Below, piece after piece: positions 8,954-17,048 of a DNA stretch of 49,583 bases (position 1 is the stretch's first letter; every line of letters starts with the position of its first letter). The notes under the pieces were generated by a model that was not told the DNA's origin, searched no databases, and saw nothing but the letters and a program-made list of their open reading frames with translations. The position numbers and the translations under genes were made by a program. This DNA comes from Dehalococcoidia bacterium UBA7891 (GTDB lineage: Bacteria > Chloroflexota > Dehalococcoidia > Lucifugimonadales > UBA826): contig DLRJ01000009.1 in the NCBI GenBank assembly GCA_002500485.1, positions 1-49,583 of the forward strand. Direction: 5' to 3'.

Positions 8954-9601
8954 TTAACGTTTCGAAATTCGGATAAGATCCTCATGTAAATGATCTGGGT
9001 CTATTGGGTTTGTGTGTACTACTGCGGGACGACCTTCATCATCTACTATGTAAACAGGCGATGAATGGATAATGTCGTACTTTCTATTCATTTGACTGTT
9101 AAGGGATTCGATAGCGGCTTCTTGTGGATTCAGGTAAAAACTCTTCCAGATAGTGTTTAATTCCTCTTTATTTCCGTTGAGGTAACGCCAGTTCGATGAA
9201 AGGCCCCATCTATTTTTGAAGGCTTTTCTGGATTCAATGGTGTCTCCCTTTGGATCAACTGAAATTATTAAGACAGGAGTATTTCGTGTGTCTTCCGACC
9301 TTTCCAAGGATTGCTTAATGCTTGCGGTCACAAGTGGGCAAAGACTGGTGCAGTTTGTAAATAAAAAGGTAATTAGGTGTACTTGGCCCATGTAGGTCTG
9401 GTCTGTTACTTCAACAGCATTCTCATCCAGGAGGGAGAATCTTGATCCGTCATGATCGTTGAGAGCTGTTCCGTACAAGCTAGAGTTACCTGAGGTGGTG
9501 CACCCCACGAGGTAAGTTAGAGAAAAAACCACTAACAATAGTAAATGGAGAGAGTGGAGGCTTTTGTTACTACTATGGGGGTATAGTTCCCTGACCAACA
9601 A
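8954..9601 (-). CDS. SCO1/SenC family copper chaperone lipoprotein for cytochrome oxidase
   Basis: Delivers copper or a reducing equivalent to the CuA site of oxidase subunit II on the outer face of the membrane. A lipoprotein signal is visible: hydrophobic run at residues 18-30 then LVGC with Cys34. The thioredoxin-like domain has the copper-binding pair C84 and C88 (TNCTSLC) and H179 in DIIHSSPVYIV. It is the last gene of the caa3 operon, 5 bp after the 67-aa membrane protein. Translation appears to start at TTG 9601, without a clear ribosome site, so the exact start is uncertain. Length of 215 aa is normal. Confidence 0.92.
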   Translation of the reverse strand: MLVRELYPHSSNKSLHSLHLLLLVVFSLTYLVGCTTSGNSSLYGTALNDHDGSRFSLLDENAVEVTDQTYMGQVHLITFLFTNCTSLCPLVTASIKQSLERSEDTRNTPVLIISVDPKGDTIESRKAFKNRWGLSSNWRYLNGNKEELNTIWKSFYLNPQEAAIESLNSQMNRKYDIIHSSPVYIVDDEGRPAVVHTNPIDPDHLHEDLIRISKR

Positions 9602-9606
9602 AGCTA

Positions 9607-9810
9607 TTATGGAGATGTCTTTTTTTCGAGAAGAAAGGCCACTAAAGGAGTGAGGATTAATAATGCTAGCCCAATAACGATCACTCCGATCGTTCCTAAA
9701 CCCGTATTGTGATGTATTTGATAGAAGGTGAAGCCAAGGGTTATGGCAAATACCGCTATCATGGCGAAAGAGGCTAAGGGTACCACTAGAGCTAAGGTAA
9801 CTTTGTTCAT
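9607..9810 (-). CDS. Small two-helix membrane protein in the caa3 oxidase operon
   Basis: A 67-aa protein I do not recognise. It has two predicted TM helices (about 7-29 and 38-60), a short polar connector (QIHHNTGLG) and a basic tail (EKKTSP). Its ATG overlaps the ctaG stop by four bases (ATGA), indicating translational coupling, and sco1 starts 5 bp later. That position between two oxidase assembly factors suggests a minor subunit or assembly role; this is inference from context. The tight coupling argues that the gene is real. Confidence 0.7.
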   Translation of the reverse strand: MNKVTLALVVPLASFAMIAVFAITLGFTFYQIHHNTGLGTIGVIVIGLALLILTPLVAFLLEKKTSP

Positions 9811-10655
9811 TGCAACTCCCGTTCTGTAGAATCCTGCTTATTATACGCTGTTTCCTGGGAATTGGAATCTTCGTCGAACCATTTGAAGAAAGCGATTATG
9901 ATCAGGAAGAGGAAGAGGAAGCCACTTCCCACCTTCATTATGATTCCCCCAAGTTGCTGATCTACAAGTGGACTTATATTCCAAATTCGTGGAGCATCAA
10001 TATAGTGTTGATAAATTGGTTCTCTGGCAAACGTTATTATCCCAAATACTATAATTTGAGCTAATGACATAACAAAAAAATATAACATTTGTATTGGGTA
10101 GGGCAGCTTAGGGATAGACTGGACCTGACTGCAAATAGGCCACCACATTACGATAGAGGCGGATATAAAGAGTGAATGTTCTAGGATATGTACCCAGTGG
10201 TAACTGACTGAAAGATTATACAGAATTGGTAAATGCCACATTGAAAAAATTATGTTGAATATCACAACAGCACCGAGTGGATGAAAAATTCTCCTGAAGA
10301 CTGAGATAGACCATCTATTTTGGAAGAGCTTTGACGCCAGCCAGCCAGGCGTTCCCACAATTAGAAGAGGAGGACATATAAGTGTTATAAGAACATGTTG
10401 CAGCATATGGGCGCTAAACAAGTAATGATCGCTTAATATGTGTAAAGGGGAGGTAAGTGAGACGAAGATAACGAAGGTCCCCAGGGTAAACATAACAGTC
10501 TGGCGGGGATTTATTTCGGGAGAATCAGTTTGTCTTCTTCGGTATGGCCCGATTCCATACAAGTAGGCGCATTGGACCAATATCAGACCAAGTACAACCT
10601 CTAAATGAGGGTGCCAGTGCAACCATATTGAGTCAGAAAAACCTAAAAACGACAT
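9807..10655 (-). CDS. ctaG: CtaG (caa3-type) cytochrome c oxidase assembly membrane protein
   Basis: A 282-aa polytopic protein of the caa3_CtaG family (not the single-helix Cox11 type), needed for assembly of caa3 oxidase in Bacillus. Seven or so TM helices are predicted. Family landmarks include the N-terminal WLHWHPHLEV, MLQHVLITLICPPLLIVGTP near residue 82, and MWHLPILYNLSVSYHWVHIL with conserved histidines that may bind copper. It starts at ATG 10655, 36 bp after the coxD stop, and its stop overlaps the start of the 67-aa protein. Confidence 0.9.
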   Translation of the reverse strand: MSFLGFSDSIWLHWHPHLEVVLGLILVQCAYLYGIGPYRRRQTDSPEINPRQTVMFTLGTFVIFVSLTSPLHILSDHYLFSAHMLQHVLITLICPPLLIVGTPGWLASKLFQNRWSISVFRRIFHPLGAVVIFNIIFSMWHLPILYNLSVSYHWVHILEHSLFISASIVMWWPICSQVQSIPKLPYPIQMLYFFVMSLAQIIVFGIITFAREPIYQHYIDAPRIWNISPLVDQQLGGIIMKVGSGFLFLFLIIIAFFKWFDEDSNSQETAYNKQDSTERELQ

Positions 10656-10691
10656 GAATGGAATTTGGTGTTTGGTTTCCGTTTAGCGAGG

Positions 10692-10997
10692 TTAAGAATA
10701 CACCCCAAAAAGCAGTAGTAGAAAACTAATAATTAATGCAGCTAATATGAAGCCAGCGACAAACAGGTAGGTAAAAAGCTTGTGATCGAATTTCAAATGC
10801 ATGTAATACATAGCGACCAAGGTGAATTTACTGGCCGACAATATAAACAGTATCGGAATCATCCAGTGCCCTAAGAATTCGACATAGAATACTCCGACTT
10901 CTACGGCTGTTATGACACATAAAATTACTGCTATGCGGAAATATTGCCCAGCTGTTGGGTGCCCTGTATGTTCCTCTGCAGAAAGTTCCTGACTCAT
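10692..10997 (-). CDS. Cytochrome c oxidase subunit IV (prokaryotic type)
   Basis: A 101-aa protein with three predicted TM helices, matching the prokaryotic COX4 family. The landmarks are VITAVEVGVFYVE, a second helix with SASKFTLVAMYYMHLKFDH, and a third helix at the C-terminus. I place the start at ATG 10997 rather than an in-frame ATG at 11039, because GGGAGA lies seven bases before it and the longer version would overlap coxC. It follows coxC by 19 bp in the caa3 operon. Confidence 0.88.
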   Translation of the reverse strand: MSQELSAEEHTGHPTAGQYFRIAVILCVITAVEVGVFYVEFLGHWMIPILFILSASKFTLVAMYYMHLKFDHKLFTYLFVAGFILAALIISFLLLLFGVYS

Positions 10998-11016
10998 ATT
11001 ATCTCCCAATGTACCA

Positions 11017-11742
11017 TTAGAATCCCGGGAATACTCCAAATAAGTATACGACTGTGAATATGACTATCCATACAACGTCGACAAAGTGCCAATAGAGTGC
11101 AGCCAGATCCACGTCCAAATTCTTCTCTGGGGTTATGACACCCTTCTTAAATGATAAAAGTAATAACGAAAGGAGCCAGACTACTCCCAAAGTAACGTGA
11201 GCACCATGAAAACCCGTTAGGGTGTAAAAAGTTGTTCCAAATAAATTTGTTTGAGGTTTTAACCCTTCATGACTTTCTGCATGGGCTTCACCGGAAGAAC
11301 AACCGTCATCAAAAATATGTTGTTCGTATTTGGTCAATTCTCCTGGATTGACACAATCGATCTCTACATGGTGGGTCGCAAAACTGCTGAATTCATAAAC
11401 CTGAAAACCAATAAAGGTTGAGCCCATTATTGCTGTGGATATCATCCATATCCTGAAACCCTTCATGTTGTTTTTTGTTAAGGCAGAGTAGGCAAGTACC
11501 ATACTCATACTACTCATTAAAAGTACGAAGGTACTAATGGAGGTAACTGGTATATCAAACACATCTATTGGTAGTGGGCCCTCTAGACTCTTGCCTTGGT
11601 ATACCAAATATGTTGCGATCAGGGAACCAAAAAACATGCAGTCTGAGCCAAGAAATGCCCACATGAGCATTTTTCGGTGATTAAGACCGGTTGTGGTACC
11701 TTCATCTTCCCCGTGAATTGGAGCTGCGTGTTCCTGTGCCAA
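11017..11742 (-). CDS. coxC: Cytochrome c oxidase subunit III
   Basis: A membrane subunit of the heme-copper oxidase that stabilises subunit I. About five TM helices are visible, with LMWAFLGSDCMFFGSLIATY in the first and TGFHGAHVTLGVVWLL and ALYWHFVDVVWIVIF in the last two, all strongly conserved. I start at TTG 11742, after the ideal AAGGAAGG overlapping the coxA stop; the in-frame ATG at 11784 lies inside coxA and lacks a ribosome site. The product is then 241 aa, longer than the ~200-aa norm because of a polar Cys/His/Glu-rich insert of about 45 residues before the FHGAH helix. Confidence 0.93.
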   Translation of the reverse strand: MAQEHAAPIHGEDEGTTTGLNHRKMLMWAFLGSDCMFFGSLIATYLVYQGKSLEGPLPIDVFDIPVTSISTFVLLMSSMSMVLAYSALTKNNMKGFRIWMISTAIMGSTFIGFQVYEFSSFATHHVEIDCVNPGELTKYEQHIFDDGCSSGEAHAESHEGLKPQTNLFGTTFYTLTGFHGAHVTLGVVWLLSLLLLSFKKGVITPEKNLDVDLAALYWHFVDVVWIVIFTVVYLFGVFPGF

Positions 11743-11755
11743 TTGAGAACCTTCC

Positions 11756-13612
11756 TTAATGAGTAGAGTCTTCTTCAGGATCATTTACCGGTTCAAGAGA
11801 CCATGCGTAAACACCAACAAATCCTATTGTCAGACCAATTGCTGCTAGTCCCCACGGGATTAGCAAATCGTTGAATACAACTCCATAGGCTGCTATAAAT
11901 AGCCCGGCGGCCGAAACGAATGGCCAATATGAAGGTTGGGGCAGGTGAATATTATGGCCGTTTTCTCCCGATCCTCCACTGGCCGGAATCTCTTTATAAG
12001 AATCTCCCTGTTTAGTTGCCCACCAATCATCGAGCCCTCTAACAATCGGGATTTCTTCGAAGTTATATTCCGGAGGTGGTGATGGGATTGACCATTCTAA
12101 AGTTCTACCATCCCAGGGGTCCGGTGGAGCCGGTTCGCCGTTTTTCCAGTGCCTTCCAATATTATCCATTACCAAAAGGAACCCGATTAGGAGAATAAGC
12201 ACTCCTCCGGTGGCCACACCGTTCCAAAAATCCCATCCCATGTTGCCAGCATAGGTATAAATTCTTCGCGGCATCCCATCTAATCCGACGAAATGCATTG
12301 GGAAGAAGGTCACGTTCTGGCCAATCATGAGCAGCCAGAAAGAGATTTTCCCTTGTCGTTCGTTGAACATTTTCCCCGAATATTTGGGAAACCAGTAGAA
12401 GATGCCGGACAGGATGGCCATTATTGCCCCGCCAAACAACACGTAATGCAGGTGGGCAGGTATGAAATAAGTATCCTGTTGCTGTGCATCTGAAGCCGAC
12501 ACGGCATGCATCACTCCACTAATTCCTCCAATGAGGAACATCGCGATAAAACCTAGCGAGTATAGCATCGGAGTGGTGAATCTAATGGATCCTCCCCAAA
12601 TTGTTCCAAGCCAATTAAACACTTTGATCCCAGTGGGTACTGCAATCAGCATGGTCGTAACAGTAAAAACGGCATTAGCAACAGCTCCTAGTCCAACTGT
12701 AAACATATGATGGCTCCATACCATCCATCCCATGAACGCTATGATTGCTCCTGCTAAAACTACTGTTTTGTAGCCAAACAAAGGTTTTTTTGAGAATACA
12801 GGTATCACTTCAGAAACAATACCCATCGCTGGCAGGATAAGAATGTACACTTCCGGATGCCCAAATACCCAGAAAAGATGTTGCCACAACACAACACTCC
12901 CTCCGTTGGCCACATTAAAGAAATTGAACATGAAATACCTGTCAAATGTAAGTTCAATTAATGCAACAGTGATAACTGGGAAAGCTAACACCAAAAGAAT
13001 TGCAGTGATGAAGCTCATCCAGGTAAATAAAGGAAGGCGCATCATCGTCATCCCAGGAGCTCTCATGTTAATTATCGTCACAATAAAGTTAAATGCAGCG
13101 GCCAATGACGCAACTCCGAGGATCTGTAAGCTTATTATCCAAAAGTCTATTCCAGTACCTGGGTTTTGGGCCACGGAGGTGAGAGGTGCATATCCAAACC
13201 AACCCGCATCTGTAGCACCACCAATCCAACTAAGCTTCAACATCAAGGCTCCCGCAAGGAAAGTCCAATAACTAAAAGCATTTAGCCTAGGGAAGGCGAC
13301 ATCACGGGCTCCTATTTGCAGCGGTATAACGAAGTTAAAGAAGGCTGCGGAGAGTGGCATAACGGCGAGGAATATCATTGTAGTACCGTGCATTGTGAAC
13401 AGCTGGTTATAGACAGCTGCACTCACTATATCCAGTTCAGGGCCGGCTAATTGCACCCTCATTAAAATCGCCTCTACGCCACCAGAGAGGAACATGAGGA
13501 AAGCGGTTACTCCATACAAGATACCGATTCGTTTATGATCGATCGTCGTAACCCAATTCCATATGCCAGTCGGATGAACCGGCCTCGGTATTGATATAGG
13601 AAATGTACTCAC
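11756..13612 (-). CDS. coxA: Cytochrome c oxidase subunit I (A1-type heme-copper oxidase)
   Basis: The catalytic subunit reduces O2 to water and pumps protons. Heme a ligands H75 (FTMHGTTM) and H389, CuB ligands H252, H301 and H302, and heme a3 ligand H387 (PAHLHYVLFG) are all present. GHPEVY at 251-256 gives E254 and the Tyr256 cross-linked to His, and PTGIKVFNW gives K-channel K330, so this is an A1-type enzyme. At 618 aa it is longer than the ~530-aa core: the last ~120 residues contain a polar linker and two extra TM helices, as in some actinobacterial and Chloroflexota enzymes. It starts at ATG 13612, 38 bp after coxB, and its stop lies 14 bp before the coxC start. Confidence 0.97.
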   Translation of the reverse strand: MSTFPISIPRPVHPTGIWNWVTTIDHKRIGILYGVTAFLMFLSGGVEAILMRVQLAGPELDIVSAAVYNQLFTMHGTTMIFLAVMPLSAAFFNFVIPLQIGARDVAFPRLNAFSYWTFLAGALMLKLSWIGGATDAGWFGYAPLTSVAQNPGTGIDFWIISLQILGVASLAAAFNFIVTIINMRAPGMTMMRLPLFTWMSFITAILLVLAFPVITVALIELTFDRYFMFNFFNVANGGSVVLWQHLFWVFGHPEVYILILPAMGIVSEVIPVFSKKPLFGYKTVVLAGAIIAFMGWMVWSHHMFTVGLGAVANAVFTVTTMLIAVPTGIKVFNWLGTIWGGSIRFTTPMLYSLGFIAMFLIGGISGVMHAVSASDAQQQDTYFIPAHLHYVLFGGAIMAILSGIFYWFPKYSGKMFNERQGKISFWLLMIGQNVTFFPMHFVGLDGMPRRIYTYAGNMGWDFWNGVATGGVLILLIGFLLVMDNIGRHWKNGEPAPPDPWDGRTLEWSIPSPPPEYNFEEIPIVRGLDDWWATKQGDSYKEIPASGGSGENGHNIHLPQPSYWPFVSAAGLFIAAYGVVFNDLLIPWGLAAIGLTIGFVGVYAWSLEPVNDPEEDSTH

Positions 13613-13649
13613 TTAGCGGCCTCCAGCTCGATTCGTGATAATTCCAAAA

Positions 13650-14753
13650 CTACTTCAATGAAGACAGATAATGTACCAATTGTGATATCTGCTCTTCACT
13701 TAATTTCTTGTCGGGATCGGTGTATACCTGAGCGCCACTAGACATTAAGTTCCCTGGTTTCACTTCATTTGGGTCTTGCAACCAAGTTCGCAGGTTTTCT
13801 TGAAGTAGAGCATCGTTAACAATTCCATTTTCGTTGGCATTGCTCAACATACCCGCTGCAAGATCTCTGCGAGAAGCCACATGGGCCAGGTTGGGGCCCA
13901 CCCTTCCTGTGGAACCTTTGTTTACAACAGTCTTTGTAGCGTGGCATCCGGTGCATCCTGCACTCTTAAAAACCCCAGCACCTTCTTGCACTAGTGCGTC
14001 AGATGATTCAAATGCCGAGGCAGCCTGTGTCTGCAGCCATGCATTAAATTCATTTTCCGGAACTGCGATGACCTTGAATTTCATGTTGGCGTGTGATGTT
14101 CCGCAGTACTCGGCGCATTGACCGTAATATTCTCCGGGCACGTCAGCCTCAAACCACATGTAATTCTCTTCACCTGGAACCATGTCAGTTTTACCTGCCA
14201 GCTTAGGTACCCAGAAGCTATGAATCACGTCGACGGAACCCAGATTTATTGGCACAGGATATCCCACAGGTATATAGACTTCATTTGCAGTAACTATTTC
14301 TTTCTCTGGGTTATTCGGATCCGGGTATCTGAATTCAAACCACCATTGATGTCCTATAACTTCAAGGGTGTGATTAGGTTGATGGAGCTTCGGAGCTTCA
14401 TACATATAGAAAAGGGTGTCGATGGTTGGCACCATGATGATTAATAAGAGTATGGCAGGGATAGCTGTCCATATAATTTCTAATCTGTTGTTGCCGTGCG
14501 TCTGAGCTGGGTTGTCGAACTCACTCCTTGCCCGGAATTTAATCATTGCGTAGATAAGGGCGGCTTCCACTAGGACGAAAACTATCATGCCCCCGATAAA
14601 TATCCACCAAAAAATACCTAATTGCCGGCTTGCAACGGGTCCTTGAGGGTCGAAGGTCGACTGGTTATGGTCGGGATAGCATGCTGTAATTAATAAGGTT
14701 AAAAGGGTTGCAGCTAAGAGAAAAGAAGTCTTTGAAGTCTTCTGCAGTCGCAT
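13650..14753 (-). CDS. coxB: Cytochrome c oxidase subunit II with fused cytochrome c domain (caa3 type)
   Basis: Takes electrons from cytochrome c at the CuA centre. A lipoprotein signal (LITAC, Cys25) is followed by two TM helices (about 46-70 and 92-112). The cupredoxin domain holds the CuA ligands H178, C213, C217, H221 and M224 in GQCAEYCGTSHANM. The C-terminus carries a class I cytochrome c with C267-x2-C270-H271 and a likely distal Met337, which defines the caa3 subtype. Length 367 aa is normal for the fusion. The ATG at 14753 is preceded by a ~90-nt leader containing a 35-bp tandem repeat and a plausible promoter. Confidence 0.97.
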   Translation of the reverse strand: MRLQKTSKTSFLLAATLLTLLITACYPDHNQSTFDPQGPVASRQLGIFWWIFIGGMIVFVLVEAALIYAMIKFRARSEFDNPAQTHGNNRLEIIWTAIPAILLLIIMVPTIDTLFYMYEAPKLHQPNHTLEVIGHQWWFEFRYPDPNNPEKEIVTANEVYIPVGYPVPINLGSVDVIHSFWVPKLAGKTDMVPGEENYMWFEADVPGEYYGQCAEYCGTSHANMKFKVIAVPENEFNAWLQTQAASAFESSDALVQEGAGVFKSAGCTGCHATKTVVNKGSTGRVGPNLAHVASRRDLAAGMLSNANENGIVNDALLQENLRTWLQDPNEVKPGNLMSSGAQVYTDPDKKLSEEQISQLVHYLSSLK

Positions 14754-14773
14754 AGATTTTAAGCACCTAACCT

Positions 14774-14843
14774 GTATTGTCTTAAGTTAATCTCTACCCA
14801 AACCAAGAGTATTGTCTTAAGTTAATCTCTACCCAAACCAAGA
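14774..14843. repeat. Perfect 35-bp tandem duplication upstream of coxB
   Basis: Positions 14774-14808 and 14809-14843 are identical, beginning GTATTGTCTTAAG and ending CCAAACCAAGA. The unit contains the palindrome CTTAAG. The repeats lie between the ctaB stop and the coxB start, just downstream of a candidate promoter on the minus strand, so they would form the first part of the coxB message or an operator region. No third copy was seen in the window. Confidence 0.97.
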
Positions 14844-14849
14844 TCGAAA

Positions 14850-14877
14850 TTTATCAAAATACGGGCATGTTCGTCAA
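14850..14877 (-). promoter_or_regulatory. Candidate sigma-70 promoter for coxBACD
   Basis: On the minus strand TTGACG (14877-14872) and GATAAA (14855-14850) are separated by 16 bp. The predicted start site falls at the edge of the 35-bp tandem repeat. The -35 box is 5/6 to consensus and the -10 box 4/6. It lies in the only sizeable gap of the ctaA-to-sco1 run, supporting a separate coxB start. Confidence 0.45.
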
Positions 14878-14927
14878 GCTGATTCGGGCACATAAATATT
14901 GTTTATTAGCCTTTGTGATATTAAGTG

Positions 14928-15791
14928 CTATATCAAGATGAAACTTTCCGCAACCATTACCACGAAAAGCAACGCAAGGAAGGCCATGGAATAGAGGTAA
15001 ATAGGCATAGCCAATTCGATGTTGTCCCTTCGCTTCAACAGCCAGGTTGACCATATGAATCCTGCACATAACAATACTGAAGAAATTCCAAAAATGATTG
15101 AGAGCTCTTCCACAAAATACGTTGCTGCCAGCAATAAAACTAGCAATATCCAAGTGTAAATAAATATTTGAGTTTTTGTCGCTGCAATGCCAGAAACTAC
15201 TGGCAACATGGGAATACCCGCATTTTCGTAATCATCTTTCAATATTAAGGAAAGGGCCCAAAAATGGGGTGGTGTCCAGAAAAACACGATTAGGAATAGA
15301 AAAATGGGAGCCGGGTCCATAATGCTATTGGTAACGGCTACCCAGCCAACGGTAGGTGGAATGGAGCCAGCGGCCCCACCGATTACTATGTTTTGGGGGG
15401 TCGTTCTTTTCAGTACCATTGTGTAAACAAATATATAAAACAAGGTGGCGGATAACGTCAGTAATGCGCTCAGTAGGTTGGTGTATCTGTAGAGAACCGC
15501 AAAGGCCACCAAGTTCAGTAGAATCCCAAAAATCAAAGCGTTAGTAGGGGGGACTGCACCTGATGCCACAGGTCTGGTGGTAGTTCTCTTCATCTTTATG
15601 TCTATATCGCGGTCCCAGAAATGATTTAGTGAATTGGCGCCACCGGCTGCTAAGGTGCCACCTATTAAAACGGCTGCAGCGATAGTCAGGTCAGGAAACC
15701 CGTCTGAAGCGAGAAATAGCCCACCTACCGTGGTTATCAATAGCAGGACGATTATTTTCGGTTTTGTTAATGCTATATAGGACGAAATCAT
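14928..15791 (-). CDS. ctaB: Protoheme IX farnesyltransferase (heme O synthase)
   Basis: Adds a farnesyl group to heme B to give heme O, the precursor of heme A for the caa3 oxidase. A 287-aa UbiA-family protein with about nine TM helices. The first prenyl-diphosphate motif is N53...D60xxxD64 in NSLNHFWDRDIDIKMKRT; the second, DDYENAGIPMLP, is near residue 190. The start ATG is 3 bp after the ctaA stop, so the two are coupled. Length is typical. Confidence 0.96.
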   Translation of the reverse strand: MISSYIALTKPKIIVLLLITTVGGLFLASDGFPDLTIAAAVLIGGTLAAGGANSLNHFWDRDIDIKMKRTTTRPVASGAVPPTNALIFGILLNLVAFAVLYRYTNLLSALLTLSATLFYIFVYTMVLKRTTPQNIVIGGAAGSIPPTVGWVAVTNSIMDPAPIFLFLIVFFWTPPHFWALSLILKDDYENAGIPMLPVVSGIAATKTQIFIYTWILLVLLLAATYFVEELSIIFGISSVLLCAGFIWSTWLLKRRDNIELAMPIYLYSMAFLALLFVVMVAESFILI

Positions 15792-15794
15792 ACA

Positions 15795-16742
15795 TCAGCC
15801 TTTTGAATATCTGGAATGATTTTCCAATATGCAAGCCACCATGTAAATGACTGCCATCCAGATTATTGTTGCCAAGGCCAGGTGGATAGTTTTCAGTATA
15901 GGGTCAAAACCAATCCATACTAAAATTGCGCCAATAACGATTTGCAACAGGATACTATGAACTAAAATCATGGAGGCCTGTTTCACACCGGGGATATTCC
16001 CATCTTCTTTTATGAAAGAGAGACCAATATATCCAGCAGCTATTAGAATCAGACCAGCTAGATACCTGTGGCCCATGTGTATGGCATAGGCGGTGCCGGA
16101 AGGGAATAGTTCCCCTCTGCACAATGGCCAGGTTGAACATGCGGAACCCGCTCCTGCTCCAACCATATAGGAACCAGAGATGATGAGTATGAAGATACCT
16201 ACAGAAATCACCCACAATTTCCCTGCCCAATTCGGAGTAGATATTTGCTGAGGAGGAGCGTTCCACAATATGTTGCAAGTAAATGACAACCAGACAATTG
16301 CAGTAACAGATCCTATCAATAATTCAGCGAGCGAAAGATGAATTAATCTTATCCACCAGGCTAATTCAGTTAGGACTGTTATTCCTCCAAGTACGGCAAC
16401 ACATATGACGAGTCCCAATGCAGTTGCAGCAAGGAAAGTAACGATTTTTTCTTCTCTAAACCGAAGCCAGCATAATAGGAAAAGTGTTCCTACAAGAACC
16501 ATTAACAAAGATGCATTTAGGCGGTGGGAATATTCAACAAGAGTATGAAATTCAAAGGGAGGTATAATTTGCCCATGACATAGGGGCCAATCAGGGCATC
16601 CTAATCCCGACTCACTGGATCTGACATATCCCCCCAGAGTTACCTGACTGAAAGCAGATATCAACGTGATAATTGATAGCCATTTGAGGGTGTTTCTAGG
16701 GTTAGGTCGGGGTGTAGTTGTCCTGTTCAATAAGGAGGTCAA
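15795..16742 (-). CDS. ctaA: Heme A synthase (COX15/CtaA family)
   Basis: Oxidises heme O to heme A. The 315-aa protein has eight predicted TM helices in two four-helix halves. Heme-binding histidines H66, H73 and H135 lie in the first half and H225 and H287 in the second. Each half has an extracytoplasmic Cys pair: C49/C55 (GCPDWPLCHG) and C202/C208 (ACSTWPLCRG), the pattern seen in Bacillus-type CtaA. The apparent start is TTG 16742 with AGAGAGG directly against it, so the true start may be a few codons away. Confidence 0.95.
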   Translation of the reverse strand: MTSLLNRTTTPRPNPRNTLKWLSIITLISAFSQVTLGGYVRSSESGLGCPDWPLCHGQIIPPFEFHTLVEYSHRLNASLLMVLVGTLFLLCWLRFREEKIVTFLAATALGLVICVAVLGGITVLTELAWWIRLIHLSLAELLIGSVTAIVWLSFTCNILWNAPPQQISTPNWAGKLWVISVGIFILIISGSYMVGAGAGSACSTWPLCRGELFPSGTAYAIHMGHRYLAGLILIAAGYIGLSFIKEDGNIPGVKQASMILVHSILLQIVIGAILVWIGFDPILKTIHLALATIIWMAVIYMVACILENHSRYSKG

Positions 16743-16803
16743 CCTCTCTTAATTCGCGGCTATGGTAACCGGATTAACACTATGTGCTTTTTTTCACTTA
16801 TTA

Positions 16804-16832
16804 ACCGTAGCACATCAATTTTGAGGGGTCAA
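16804..16832 (-). promoter_or_regulatory. Candidate promoter for ctaA-ctaB
   Basis: On the minus strand TTGACC (16832-16827) is 17 bp from TACGGT (16809-16804), about 60 bp before ctaA. The -35 is 5/6 to consensus and the -10 weak (3/6). Assigned mostly because it has the right spacing in the only gap upstream of ctaA. Confidence 0.3.
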
Positions 16833-16857
16833 AAAAATCCAACCATCCTAATACTAT

Positions 16858-16885
16858 TTGTTAATTACTATATCCAATGTATATT
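16858..16885 (+). promoter_or_regulatory. Candidate promoter for tRNA-Pro
   Basis: TTGTTA (16858-16863), a 16-bp spacer and TATATT (16880-16885) lie about 40 bp before the mature tRNA. The -10 is 5/6 and the -35 four of six to the sigma-70 consensus. Confidence 0.4.
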
Positions 16886-16925
16886 GCCCTATTTTGTAAA
16901 AAGTCTCTAAAATTGATTTGAATAT

Positions 16926-17001
16926 CGGGGCGTAGCGCAGTTGGTAGCGCGCCACGTTCGGGACGTGGAGGTCGCTGGTTCGAGTCCAGTCGCCCCGACC
17001 A
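16926..17001 (+). tRNA. tRNA-Pro (anticodon CGG), 3' CCA encoded
   Basis: A full cloverleaf can be drawn. The 7-bp acceptor stem pairs 16926-16932 with 16991-16997, giving the C1-G72 pair typical of bacterial tRNA-Pro. The anticodon loop TTCGGGA sits between CCACG and CGTGG, with anticodon CGG reading CCG. The T-arm contains GGTTCGAGTCC. The discriminator base is A (16998) and CCA is encoded at 16999-17001. It stands alone between ctaA and the MFS gene. Confidence 0.97.
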
Positions 17002-17048
17002 ATTCCTTAGAAATCCTATAAACTTGGAAGTTATGAGTAACTTCTATA

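Noticed and set aside
12843..13271. A 142-codon open frame antisense to coxA
   Set aside because: coxA is highly conserved here; the opposite frame is a by-product of its codon use.
14854..15153. A 99-codon minus-strand frame covering the ctaB end
   Set aside because: Overlaps ctaB in another frame; no homology seen and ctaB is complete.
16783..16817. Imperfect inverted repeat ATGTGCT/AGCACAT before the tRNA as a terminator
   Set aside because: The T run is inside the loop rather than after the stem and no gene ends there on the plus strand.
17027..17044. Hairpin just before the MFS start as a tRNA terminator
   Set aside because: A 7-bp stem (GAAGTTA/TAACTTC) is present, but no T run follows; it may affect translation of the MFS gene but evidence is thin.
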